Positions 7,014-13,175 of a stretch of 54,539 nt of DNA are shown one piece after another. The notes beneath the pieces were generated by a model, which saw only the letters and a program-made list of their open reading frames with translations, made no database searches and was not told the origin of the DNA. The DNA lies in NCBI GenBank assembly GCA_003220685.1, contig QHTE01000073.1:1-54539 (forward strand). The letters run 5' to 3'. The position numbers were made by a program, and so were the translations under genes. Within the stretch, counting starts at the first letter, position 1, and each line of letters starts with the position of its first letter. The stretch is from Candidatus Rokuibacteriota bacterium (GTDB taxonomy: Bacteria > Methylomirabilota > Methylomirabilia > Rokubacteriales > CSP1-6).

Positions 7014-7429
7014 ATGCGGCCGAGCCGCGTTCCGTCTAACGAGCCAGGAGGTCCGGTCCGGCGCGACGACCGCGCCCGCTTCGAGGACAGGGCGTTCGTC
7101 CGTCACGAAGACTGGCGCTCGACCGGGGCCGCGGCTGGCGGTTCGAGCATCGACCCGGCTTCTGGTCTCCGTACTACGTCTGGTGGTGGACCGGCGGTCG
7201 CGTGGTGATGCTCGCGGCGCCCACCGTCACCGTCGTCAACTATCCGACCGGTCAATATCAGCTCCAAGGCGACGGCATCACGGGCCCGTACTACTGGGTG
7301 TGGGTGCCGTACCAGGCGTACATCGCGGCGCCGCCGCCGCCCGCGGTACCGGCCGCTCCGGACATGCCGCCGGCCGGCTCGCCGCCTCCGCCGCCTCCGG
7401 CGGCCGGCTCGTCGTGCACCGTTGGGTAG
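7014..7429 (+). pseudogene. Frameshifted small secreted/periplasmic protein relic
   Basis: The 3' part (about 7127-7429) reads GWRFEHRPGFWSPYYVWWW, then YPTGQYQLQGDGITGPYYWVW and a proline-rich tail, the style of small surface-exposed Tyr/Trp/Pro-rich bacterial proteins, but its frame has no ATG before 7208. The frame that starts at ATG 7014 carries DRAFVRHEDWR, which would continue naturally into that 3' part if one or two bases were changed near 7120-7135. I infer a frameshifted gene that has also lost its signal peptide. A short real protein from GTG 7202 is the alternative. It lies directly upstream of a small lipoprotein gene. Confidence 0.45.
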
Positions 7430-7465
7430 TCGTGCGAGACGAACCAATTGAGGAGAGTTGAGACC

Positions 7466-7606
7466 ATGGCAAGAACGACTGGGCTTCGGCGTCTGGGTGC
7501 GACGTTCCTGCTTGCGTGCGTCGTCGGGATCAGTACCGCGGGCTGCCTGCTGGTGCCGGTGCCCGTGGGCTCGGGCCGCGGCTACCACCATCACGGTCGC
7601 TGGTAG
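7466..7606 (+). CDS. 46-residue lipoprotein
   Basis: ATG 7466 is preceded by GAGGAGAG at ideal spacing. The product has a basic start (MARTTGLRR), a hydrophobic segment (LGATFLLACVVGIS) and a clear lipobox ending TAGC, leaving a mature peptide of about 22 residues with VPVPVG and a histidine-rich end (YHHHGRW). It should be exported and anchored to a membrane; the His cluster could bind metal. It is below usual gene-size cut-offs and is easily missed. A strong hairpin follows the gene. Confidence 0.7.
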   Translation: MARTTGLRRLGATFLLACVVGISTAGCLLVPVPVGSGRGYHHHGRW

Positions 7607-7627
7607 TCGCTCCTAGCTGCAACACTT

Positions 7628-7669
7628 CGCGCGCGCAGCCTCCCGGTTCGCCGGGGGGCTGCGCGTGCG
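7628..7669 (+). terminator. Strong GC hairpin downstream of the small lipoprotein gene
   Basis: The arms CGCGCAGCCTCCCGG (7632-7646) and CCGGGGGGCTGCGCG (7651-7665) pair completely with one G-U, closed by a TTCG tetraloop, and the stem extends a few pairs outward. No T-run follows, as is usual in GC-rich genomes. It sits between the lipoprotein stop (7606) and the next promoter (7689). Confidence 0.65.
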
Positions 7670-7688
7670 TTCGGGCACCACACACAGC

Positions 7689-7718
7689 TTGACTCCATTC
7701 GCCCGCGGGCGCTAAGAG
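7689..7718 (+). promoter_or_regulatory. Promoter of the Rieske oxygenase gene at 7727
   Basis: TTGACT (7689-7694), an 18-base spacer and TAAGAG (7713-7718) end eight bases before the GTG start at 7727. The -35 is near consensus and the -10 is weak. No clear Shine-Dalgarno lies between, so this is another leaderless candidate. Confidence 0.4.
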
Positions 7719-7726
7719 AGAGTGCC

Positions 7727-9007
7727 GTGAAGCGAGCCCGAGCACGCGCCGAGAAGCCGAAGGCCAGTCCGTTCGACGGCTACCGCCGCCGCGAGGTTCC
7801 CCCGCCTGATCCCGAGCTGACCCAGGTCGGCCCCGGCACGCCGTGCGGCGAATATCTGCGCCGCTTCTGGCAGCCCGTGGCCTTTGCGCGCGACCTCACG
7901 TCGGCGCCACTGAGAGTCCGCATCCTCGGCGAGGACCTGGTGGTCTTTCGCGATCGCGGCGGGCGCGTCGGCGTGCTGCACCGGCACTGCGCGCATCGCG
8001 GTACGTCGCTCGAGTTCGGGATCCCGCTCGAGCGCGGCATCCGCTGCTGCTATCACGGCTGGGTCTACGACGTCGACGGACGGTGTCTGGAGACGCCGGG
8101 CGAGCCCGCCGGCAGCCGCCTCAAGGAGCGCATCTGGCAGGGCGCTTATCCGACTCACGAGTTCGCCGGCCTCGTGTTCGCGTACCTCGGTCCTCTCGAC
8201 CGGCGCCCCGCGTTCCCGATCTACGACAGCTACGACGTGCCCGGCCATCAGCTGATGCCCGCCGCGAAGTTCGCGCTGCCCTGCAACTGGCTCCAGGTGA
8301 AGGACAACAGCATGGACCCGGTGCACACGGCGTTCCTGCACGCGCTCAGCAGCGGCTACCAGTTCACGGAGGCGTTCGGCGCCGTCCCCGAGCTCGACTG
8401 GACGCTGACCGACGCCGGCATGGTGTATCTGGCGACGCGGCGGGTGGGCGATCTCGTGTGGGTCCGCGTCTGCGACTTCATGCCGCCGAACGTGCACCAG
8501 TTCACGCGCGAGATCGAGGAAGCCAGCGATCCGAAAGCGGCGAGTCGGCCTGTGATCATCCGCTGGGCCGTGCCCAACGACGACACGCACACGACCAACT
8601 TCGAGCTCGCGCAGGTCGATCCCGCATGGGGGCTCACGCCGGAGCAGGTGGGCCGGCCCGGCTTCGGCCAGTCCGACGACCGGCCTTACGCCGAGCGGCA
8701 GCGCTTTCCGGCCGACTTCGACGCGCAGTCGAGCCAGCGGACGATCGCCGTCCACGCGCTCGAGCATCTGGCCTCGACCGACCGCGGCGTGATCATGCTC
8801 CGGCGCATCGTGCGCGACGGCATCCGTGCAGTAGCGCGCGGGCGCGATCCGGACGGGACGCGGTGGCCGGATGGTAAAGCGATCCACACTTTCACGCAGG
8901 ACGTCGTGCTCCGCGTGCCGCCGGCGCCGAGTGTGGAGGCCGATCGACGGCTTCTGCGAACGACCGGGCGATCGGTGATCGCGAACGGGCGCAGCGAGAG
9001 AAGCTAG
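7727..9007 (+). CDS. Rieske-type aromatic ring-hydroxylating oxygenase, alpha subunit
   Basis: The 426-residue protein has a Rieske [2Fe-2S] centre with ligands C88-x-H90 (HCAHRG) and C107-x2-H110 (CCYHGW). A C-terminal catalytic domain follows, with the mononuclear iron motif DNSMDPVHTAFLH (Asp and two His). The layout matches phthalate 4,5-dioxygenase / vanillate O-demethylase-type oxygenases, which hydroxylate or demethylate aromatics with electrons from a separate reductase. No reductase or ferredoxin lies beside it. It converges with the flavin monooxygenase gene, the two ends overlapping by four bases at 9004-9007. The substrate is unknown; the neighbours are also oxygenases, suggesting aromatic catabolism. 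Confidence 0.88.
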   Translation: MKRARARAEKPKASPFDGYRRREVPPPDPELTQVGPGTPCGEYLRRFWQPVAFARDLTSAPLRVRILGEDLVVFRDRGGRVGVLHRHCAHRGTSLEFGIPLERGIRCCYHGWVYDVDGRCLETPGEPAGSRLKERIWQGAYPTHEFAGLVFAYLGPLDRRPAFPIYDSYDVPGHQLMPAAKFALPCNWLQVKDNSMDPVHTAFLHALSSGYQFTEAFGAVPELDWTLTDAGMVYLATRRVGDLVWVRVCDFMPPNVHQFTREIEEASDPKAASRPVIIRWAVPNDDTHTTNFELAQVDPAWGLTPEQVGRPGFGQSDDRPYAERQRFPADFDAQSSQRTIAVHALEHLASTDRGVIMLRRIVRDGIRAVARGRDPDGTRWPDGKAIHTFTQDVVLRVPPAPSVEADRRLLRTTGRSVIANGRSERS

Positions 9008-10164
9008 AGCCGAGCCTCGTCGATCTTCAGGCCGAGCCAGTAGCGGCCGATCAGCTCGTAGTGGGCGAGGCGGCCCTGCAGGTGCTGCGTGATCACGTGG
9101 ATGTCCTGGAAGTGTCGCTGGATCAGGTTGTCCTCGTAGGCGGCCGTCGCGCCCGAGGCGTTGTAGAGGCTGTCGATGATCTGCGCGGCCAGGCGAATCC
9201 CGTGCGTCGTGGCCAGCCGGAGATTCGCGCGATGCTCGAGTGTCAGCGCGTTGTTCACGCTCGCCGCCCACGCTTCGCGCCCCGCCTCGTAGAGGAACGC
9301 GCGCCCCGAGCGCAGCGCCGCCTCCGCCTGGCCGACCGTCATCTGGATCATCGGCTGCTCGCGGAGCAAGGTCGGCATCGCGCGAGGCGTCTTGGCGCCG
9401 GCCAGCTCGCCGAACGTCTCCAGGCACGTGCGCGCCATTCCGAACGCGACCGCGGCGTCGCCGGAGGCGAACAGCAGGGTGCGAGGCATTCGGTAGAGCG
9501 GCGCGTCCTCGATGAGCGGCGCCGTTTGCGAGAGCACGGTGCGCTCCGTTGGCACGAAGACGTCGTTCACCGCGAAATGATGCGTGCCCGTGCCCCGCAT
9601 GCCGCGCGTGTGCCAGGTGTCGAGCAGCTCGGCTTCGGCGACCGGCACGAACATATAGCGCGCCTCGGGCGCCACGCCCTCCATGCGCACTTGACCGTTT
9701 TCGATGATCTGCGCGTGTGCCGCGACCCACGCGGCGTGCCGGCAGCCGGTGCTGAAGCCCTGGCGCCCGGTGACGCGGTAGCCGCCGGGGACCACGATCG
9801 CCTTCGCGGTCGGGGCCGGCGTGTTCGCGACGACGGCGCGCGGGACGTCGATCCAGATCGAGCGCGCGACCGCTCGCGGCATCCGCGCGGCGTAGGTGCC
9901 GAAGATCGCGCCCTGGTTCAGGCACCAGCCCGTGCTCGCGTCGGCTTTGCCGATCTCCTCGATCACCTGGACGTAGGTCGGCAGGTCGATCTCGCCGCCG
10001 CCGATGGCGCGCGGGATCGCCATGTGAAACAGCCCGGCGTCGGCCATCGCCTCGAAGAGCGCGCGTGGCAGCTCGCGGTTGACATGGATCTCGTCCGCCG
10101 CGGAGCGGATCTGGGGGACGAGCTTGCGCGCGGCGTCGAGGGGCGAGCGGCCGTCGGTGTCCAG
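9004..10164 (-). CDS. HpaH/HsaA-type flavin monooxygenase (acyl-CoA-dehydrogenase fold), unusual start
   Basis: The product has the acyl-CoA-dehydrogenase fold used by two-component flavin monooxygenases: N-terminal helices (ADAGLFHMAIPRAIGGGEI), a middle beta domain (TGRQGFSTGC; TRGMRGTGTHHF) and a C-terminal helical bundle ending QDIHVITQHLQGRLAHYELIGR. The first ATG in frame is at 10047, but family-like sequence (ARKLVPQIRSAADEIHVNRELPRALFEAM) continues upstream to about 10150. The only start-like codon there is CTG 10164, 15 bases after the TfdA stop. I therefore place the start at 10164, giving 386 residues. Partner reductase not seen. A second family member is at 11964, facing the other way. 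Confidence 0.75.
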   Translation of the reverse strand: MDTDGRSPLDAARKLVPQIRSAADEIHVNRELPRALFEAMADAGLFHMAIPRAIGGGEIDLPTYVQVIEEIGKADASTGWCLNQGAIFGTYAARMPRAVARSIWIDVPRAVVANTPAPTAKAIVVPGGYRVTGRQGFSTGCRHAAWVAAHAQIIENGQVRMEGVAPEARYMFVPVAEAELLDTWHTRGMRGTGTHHFAVNDVFVPTERTVLSQTAPLIEDAPLYRMPRTLLFASGDAAVAFGMARTCLETFGELAGAKTPRAMPTLLREQPMIQMTVGQAEAALRSGRAFLYEAGREAWAASVNNALTLEHRANLRLATTHGIRLAAQIIDSLYNASGATAAYEDNLIQRHFQDIHVITQHLQGRLAHYELIGRYWLGLKIDEARL

Positions 10165-10179
10165 GGCGGAGCTCGCGGG

Positions 10180-11070
10180 CTAGGAGCCGGCCGCCGCGAC
10201 GAGCGCGGGCTCGGGGATGTCGAGAGTAGTCACGCGGCGCAGCTCGCGGCGGTATTTCGAGTCGTCGAACGGCCGCGCGCGGTGCATCGTCGCGCGATTG
10301 TCCCAGATCACGAGGTCGCCGACGCGCCATTCGTGGCAGTAGACGTTCTCGCGCTGGGTGGCGTGCTCCGTCAGATCGCGCAGGAGCAGCCGCCCCTCCG
10401 GGATCGGCCAGTCGACGATGTGCGACTGGTGCGACGCCAGGTAGAGCGAGCGGCGGCCGGAGCGCGGGATCGTGCGCACGAGCGGATGGATCGCGCCCTT
10501 CAGCTGCTCCTGCTCGTGCTGCGAGAACTCGAAGCCGAGGATCTGGCGCGAGTGCGCGATCGAGTGATGCGTGCGCAGGCCCTCGATCAGCGCCTTCGTC
10601 TCGGCGGGCAGCGAGTCGTACGCCGCCCGCATGTCGGCGAACTCGGTATCGGCCGAGACCGGCGGCACGACCTTGGCGTGCAGCATCGAATAGCGGCCCG
10701 CCGGATCGCGGAACGACGCGTCGGTGTGCCAGAGCCGGTTGCCGAGCCCGTACTGGCGCCGGCGATCGTCGGCCTGCATGATCTCGCCGTCCTGGCCGAG
10801 GTTCGAGATGTCCGCGAGCGCCTCGTTGCCCAATCGATTCTTCGTGATCACGCGGCTGCCGGTGCCCTGGTGCAGCTGGCCGTCGAGGCGCTGGGCGAAG
10901 GCGAGCTGTTCCGCGTCGGCGACCGACTGGTTGCGGAAGACGAGCACGGCGAATTCGTCCATGCCGGCGCGGATCTTTGCGAGCGTCTCCTCGTCGTGAA
11001 CGGCGCGAAGCTCGATCGGGCTGGCCTCGCCTACGAAGACCGGGTGGAGCTTCCGGAACGTGAGCGACAT
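10180..11070 (-). CDS. TfdA/TauD-family Fe(II)/2-oxoglutarate dioxygenase
   Basis: The 296-residue protein has the iron-binding facial triad in LWHTDASF (His and Asp) and the distal His in NRATMHRARPF, followed by the arginine-rich RRELRRVTT that binds 2-oxoglutarate. These enzymes hydroxylate or cleave substrates such as taurine, 2,4-D or other side chains, with decarboxylation of 2-oxoglutarate. The start is taken as ATG 11070 (MSLTFRKLHPVF); a longer frame begins at TTG 11109, but that TTGACG is the -35 box of the promoter. The stop lies 15 bases before the CTG start of the flavin monooxygenase, so the two are probably cotranscribed. Confidence 0.85.
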   Translation of the reverse strand: MSLTFRKLHPVFVGEASPIELRAVHDEETLAKIRAGMDEFAVLVFRNQSVADAEQLAFAQRLDGQLHQGTGSRVITKNRLGNEALADISNLGQDGEIMQADDRRRQYGLGNRLWHTDASFRDPAGRYSMLHAKVVPPVSADTEFADMRAAYDSLPAETKALIEGLRTHHSIAHSRQILGFEFSQHEQEQLKGAIHPLVRTIPRSGRRSLYLASHQSHIVDWPIPEGRLLLRDLTEHATQRENVYCHEWRVGDLVIWDNRATMHRARPFDDSKYRRELRRVTTLDIPEPALVAAAGS

Positions 11071-11079
11071 GGTCTCAAG

Positions 11080-11109
11080 AGGGTAGGACGGGGTGGGCCG
11101 GTCCGTCAA
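11080..11109 (-). promoter_or_regulatory. Promoter of the TfdA-type dioxygenase gene
   Basis: Minus-strand TTGACG (11109-11104), an 18-base spacer and TACCCT (11085-11080) end nine bases before ATG 11070. There is no Shine-Dalgarno in between, so the transcript would begin at about the start codon. Confidence 0.45.
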
Positions 11110-11151
11110 GCGATAGCCCGGCGGAATTGCGGGGAGTGCATGAGTTGGCCA

Positions 11152-11605
11152 TCAAGCTGGATAGACGGCGAGGCCACTGGCGCGCGCGGCTGCGGCCAGC
11201 CGAGCGTCGAACGTCGGCGGCGCGCAGCGGGGCTGCCTGCGACGCGAGCAGGAAGTGTTCCGCTCTGCGGTGCACGTCGCGGGTCAGCTCGACGCGGTGG
11301 TACACACCTGCGTCGAGACGCCCGAGGATCGCATGCTGAAGCCGTCGTACGGCCTCTCGCGTGAGCGACTTCTGGTGCAGGCGCCGCGCAGCCGCCGAGA
11401 CGATCTCGGTTACGGTCAGATCGGACACGAGGACATCATCTCGTCCCTCTAACACTTCATTGCACTCGTCGCTGCCGGGTTCGGGCAGGTACAGCTTGAG
11501 CAGGGCGCTGGTGTCGCAATAAAGCGGGCCCGGTAGCCTCGCGCGATAGGTGGCCCGTCTCTCGGCGAGCCGTGCTGGACGACGCCTCCTAGAGGCGATC
11601 TTCAC
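11152..11605 (-). pseudogene. VapC-type PIN-domain toxin with 3' deletion and frameshift
   Basis: From ATG 11605 (overlapping the antitoxin stop) the frame gives PIN-domain sequence: YCDTSALLKLYLPEP with the first catalytic Asp, TVTEIVSAA with the Glu, and SQAAPLRAAD with the third acidic residue. Directly after RAAD the frame breaks. The expected ALHLA... helix and strand are absent, and the normal C-terminus (FDARLAAAARASGLAVYPA, ending at 11152) is read one frame off. I infer deletion of about 20 codons, not a multiple of three, which inactivates the nuclease; the original frame instead runs on to 11075 through unrelated sequence. RNA cleavage is therefore unlikely. Confidence 0.75.
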
Positions 11606-11825
11606 GGTCCCGGGCGACAGTGGCGGACAGGGGAGGATCCAGGACCGGCATCTTGCGTCTGAACGACGCGAGGTTCGGCACGGTTTTCCCGCGTGGACGA
11701 TCGGGCGGTACGAGCTTCGCGACCGGCCGCCCTCGCTCCGTGATCACCACCTCGCGCCCTTTACGGACTTCGTCGAGCAGAGCGGAGAGATTCTGCCGAG
11801 CCGCACGAACTCCGGCAGTGCGCAT
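11589..11825 (-). CDS. Phd/YefM-family antitoxin
   Basis: The 78-residue protein has an N-terminal DNA-binding and dimerisation half (RAARQNLSALLDEVRKGREVVITERGRPVAKLVP), the classic Phd/YefM pattern, and a C-terminal tail that would wrap the toxin. It normally neutralises the PIN nuclease encoded immediately downstream and represses its own promoter. The gene starts eight bases after an 18-bp perfect palindrome, a likely operator. Because the partner toxin is broken, this is an orphan antitoxin that may act only as a repressor. Confidence 0.85.
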   Translation of the reverse strand: MRTAGVRAARQNLSALLDEVRKGREVVITERGRPVAKLVPPDRPRGKTVPNLASFRRKMPVLDPPLSATVARDREDRL

Positions 11826-11833
11826 GCCTCGAT

Positions 11834-11851
11834 TGTGCTACATGTAGCACA
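11834..11851. promoter_or_regulatory. 18-bp perfect palindrome, antitoxin operator
   Basis: TGTGCTACATGTAGCACA is its own reverse complement and lies eight bases upstream of the antitoxin ATG, covering the place of the -10 region. Toxin-antitoxin operons of this class autoregulate through such sites. Confidence 0.7.
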
Positions 11852-11925
11852 TGAGGTCAACGGCACTCGTGGCTACGGCGAACCGCGGCGAGTCATGCTC
11901 GCAGGCCCGGCGAAGCGCCTGCGCC

Positions 11926-11954
11926 TTGACCTTGACACGCACCCGCCTGATGAT
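11926..11954 (+). promoter_or_regulatory. Promoter of the HsaA-like gene at 11964
   Basis: TTGACC (11926-11931), a 17-base spacer and GATGAT (11949-11954) end nine bases before ATG 11964, without a Shine-Dalgarno. Another leaderless candidate. Confidence 0.45.
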
Positions 11955-11963
11955 TGGCGCGCC

Positions 11964-13133
11964 ATGACCCCGGAGACGTATTTGCAGCGGGTTCGCGCCC
12001 TGCTCCCGGCGCTGCGCGAGCGCGCCGCCCAGGCTGAGCAGCTCCGCCGGCTGCCCGACGAGACCTTTGCGGATTTCCAAGAGGCCGGACTCTTTCGCTG
12101 CCTGCAACCCAAGCGGTACGGCGGCTATGAGCTCGATCCGGGCACGCTCTATCAGGCCGTCATGGACATCGGCACGGTGTGCGGCTCGAGCGCCTGGATC
12201 CTCGGGGTCATCGGCGTTCACAACTGGCACCTCGGTCTCTTCGCGCCCGAGGCGCAGGACGACGTCTGGGGAAAAGACACGAGCATCCAGCTCTCGACGT
12301 CGCTGGCGCCCACTGGCGCGGTGGAGCGCGCGAACGGAGGATTTCGTCTTCGCGGCCGCTGGCCGTTCTCGAGCGGCTGCGACTTCTGCCACTGGGCCGT
12401 GCTCGGCGGCGTCGTCCCGCCGCTGAGCCCGGACGCGCCGCCGGATGTGCGGACCTTTCTCGTCCCGCGCTCCGATTACGTGATCGACGACACGTGGTAC
12501 GCGGTCGGGCTGTGCGGCACCGGGAGCAAGGACCTGGTGGTGGACGCCGCCTTCGTGCCGGAGTATCGGACCCACTCGTACCGCGACGCGTTCTACCTGA
12601 CGAACCCGGGTGCGGTGGTCAACGACGCGCCCCTCTACCGCTTGCCCTTCGGGCTCGTCTTTCCGGCGTGCATCGGCTCGCCGGCGATCGGCGTGGCCCT
12701 GGGGGCCGTCGCGGCGTTCCGCGAGCAGACGACCACGCGCATCTCGCCGCGCGACCAGAGCCGGGTCGCCGAGGATCCGTTCGCGCAGCTCGCCCTCGCG
12801 GAAGCCGCGGCGGAGGTCAGCGCGGCTCGCGACCGGCTGCTCGGTAACTTCGCCGAGGCGATGCGGCTCGTCCGCGACGGATCGGAAATTCCGCTCGCCC
12901 AGCGGGCGCGCTATCGCTGGGACACCGCGAAGGCCACGGATCGAGCCGTACGGGCCGTCGACCGTCTGTTCGAGGCCAGCGGCGGCCGCGGCGTCTATCT
13001 CAACAATCCACTCCAGCGTGCCTGGCGCGACGTCCACGCGATCCGCGCGCACGCCGGCAACAACCTCGAGAGAGCGGCAGCCGTATTCGGCCGCTCCGAG
13101 TTCGGACTGCCGCCGGTAGATCTCAGGTTCTAA
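11964..13133 (+). CDS. HsaA/HpaH-type flavin-dependent monooxygenase, oxygenase component
   Basis: The 389-residue protein has the acyl-CoA-dehydrogenase fold of aromatic flavin hydroxylases: N-terminal helices with LPDETFADFQEAGLFRCLQPKRYGGYE, the central GRWPFSSGCDFCHWAVLGGVV segment, and a C-terminal bundle with ASGGRGVYLNNPLQRAWRDVHAIRAHAGNN. These signature stretches occur in HsaA and 4-hydroxyphenylacetate 3-hydroxylase-like enzymes, which ortho-hydroxylate phenols using FADH2 or FMNH2 from a separate reductase. A distant paralogue is at 9004. The start is ATG 11964, since the upstream frame runs through the antitoxin gene. It converges on hyuB. Confidence 0.85.
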   Translation: MTPETYLQRVRALLPALRERAAQAEQLRRLPDETFADFQEAGLFRCLQPKRYGGYELDPGTLYQAVMDIGTVCGSSAWILGVIGVHNWHLGLFAPEAQDDVWGKDTSIQLSTSLAPTGAVERANGGFRLRGRWPFSSGCDFCHWAVLGGVVPPLSPDAPPDVRTFLVPRSDYVIDDTWYAVGLCGTGSKDLVVDAAFVPEYRTHSYRDAFYLTNPGAVVNDAPLYRLPFGLVFPACIGSPAIGVALGAVAAFREQTTTRISPRDQSRVAEDPFAQLALAEAAAEVSAARDRLLGNFAEAMRLVRDGSEIPLAQRARYRWDTAKATDRAVRAVDRLFEASGGRGVYLNNPLQRAWRDVHAIRAHAGNNLERAAAVFGRSEFGLPPVDLRF

Positions 13134-13139
13134 CCGTTA

Positions 13140-13171
13140 TCGACGCGACTCCTCTGTCGATGCGACTCCTC
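13140..13171. repeat. Two 15-bp direct repeats between convergent genes
   Basis: TCGACGCGACTCCTC (13140-13154) is repeated as TCGATGCGACTCCTC (13157-13171) with one mismatch, filling the short gap between the flavin monooxygenase stop (13133) and the hyuB stop (13176). No hairpin terminator is visible there. Confidence 0.5.
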
Positions 13172-13175
13172 CGGT

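Noticed and set aside
7712..10330. Very long minus-strand open frame (872 codons)
   Set aside because: It is the complementary frame of the Rieske gene and the shifted frame of the flavin monooxygenase; composition is Arg/Ala-rich without motifs, the usual shadow in high-GC DNA.
11071..11109. Longer N-terminus of the TfdA-type dioxygenase from TTG 11109
   Set aside because: TTGACG there is the -35 box; the added 13 residues are unlike the family, while ATG 11070 fits.
9061..11364. 767-codon plus-strand open frame
   Set aside because: Antisense to the flavin monooxygenase and TfdA-type genes; no domains and skewed composition.
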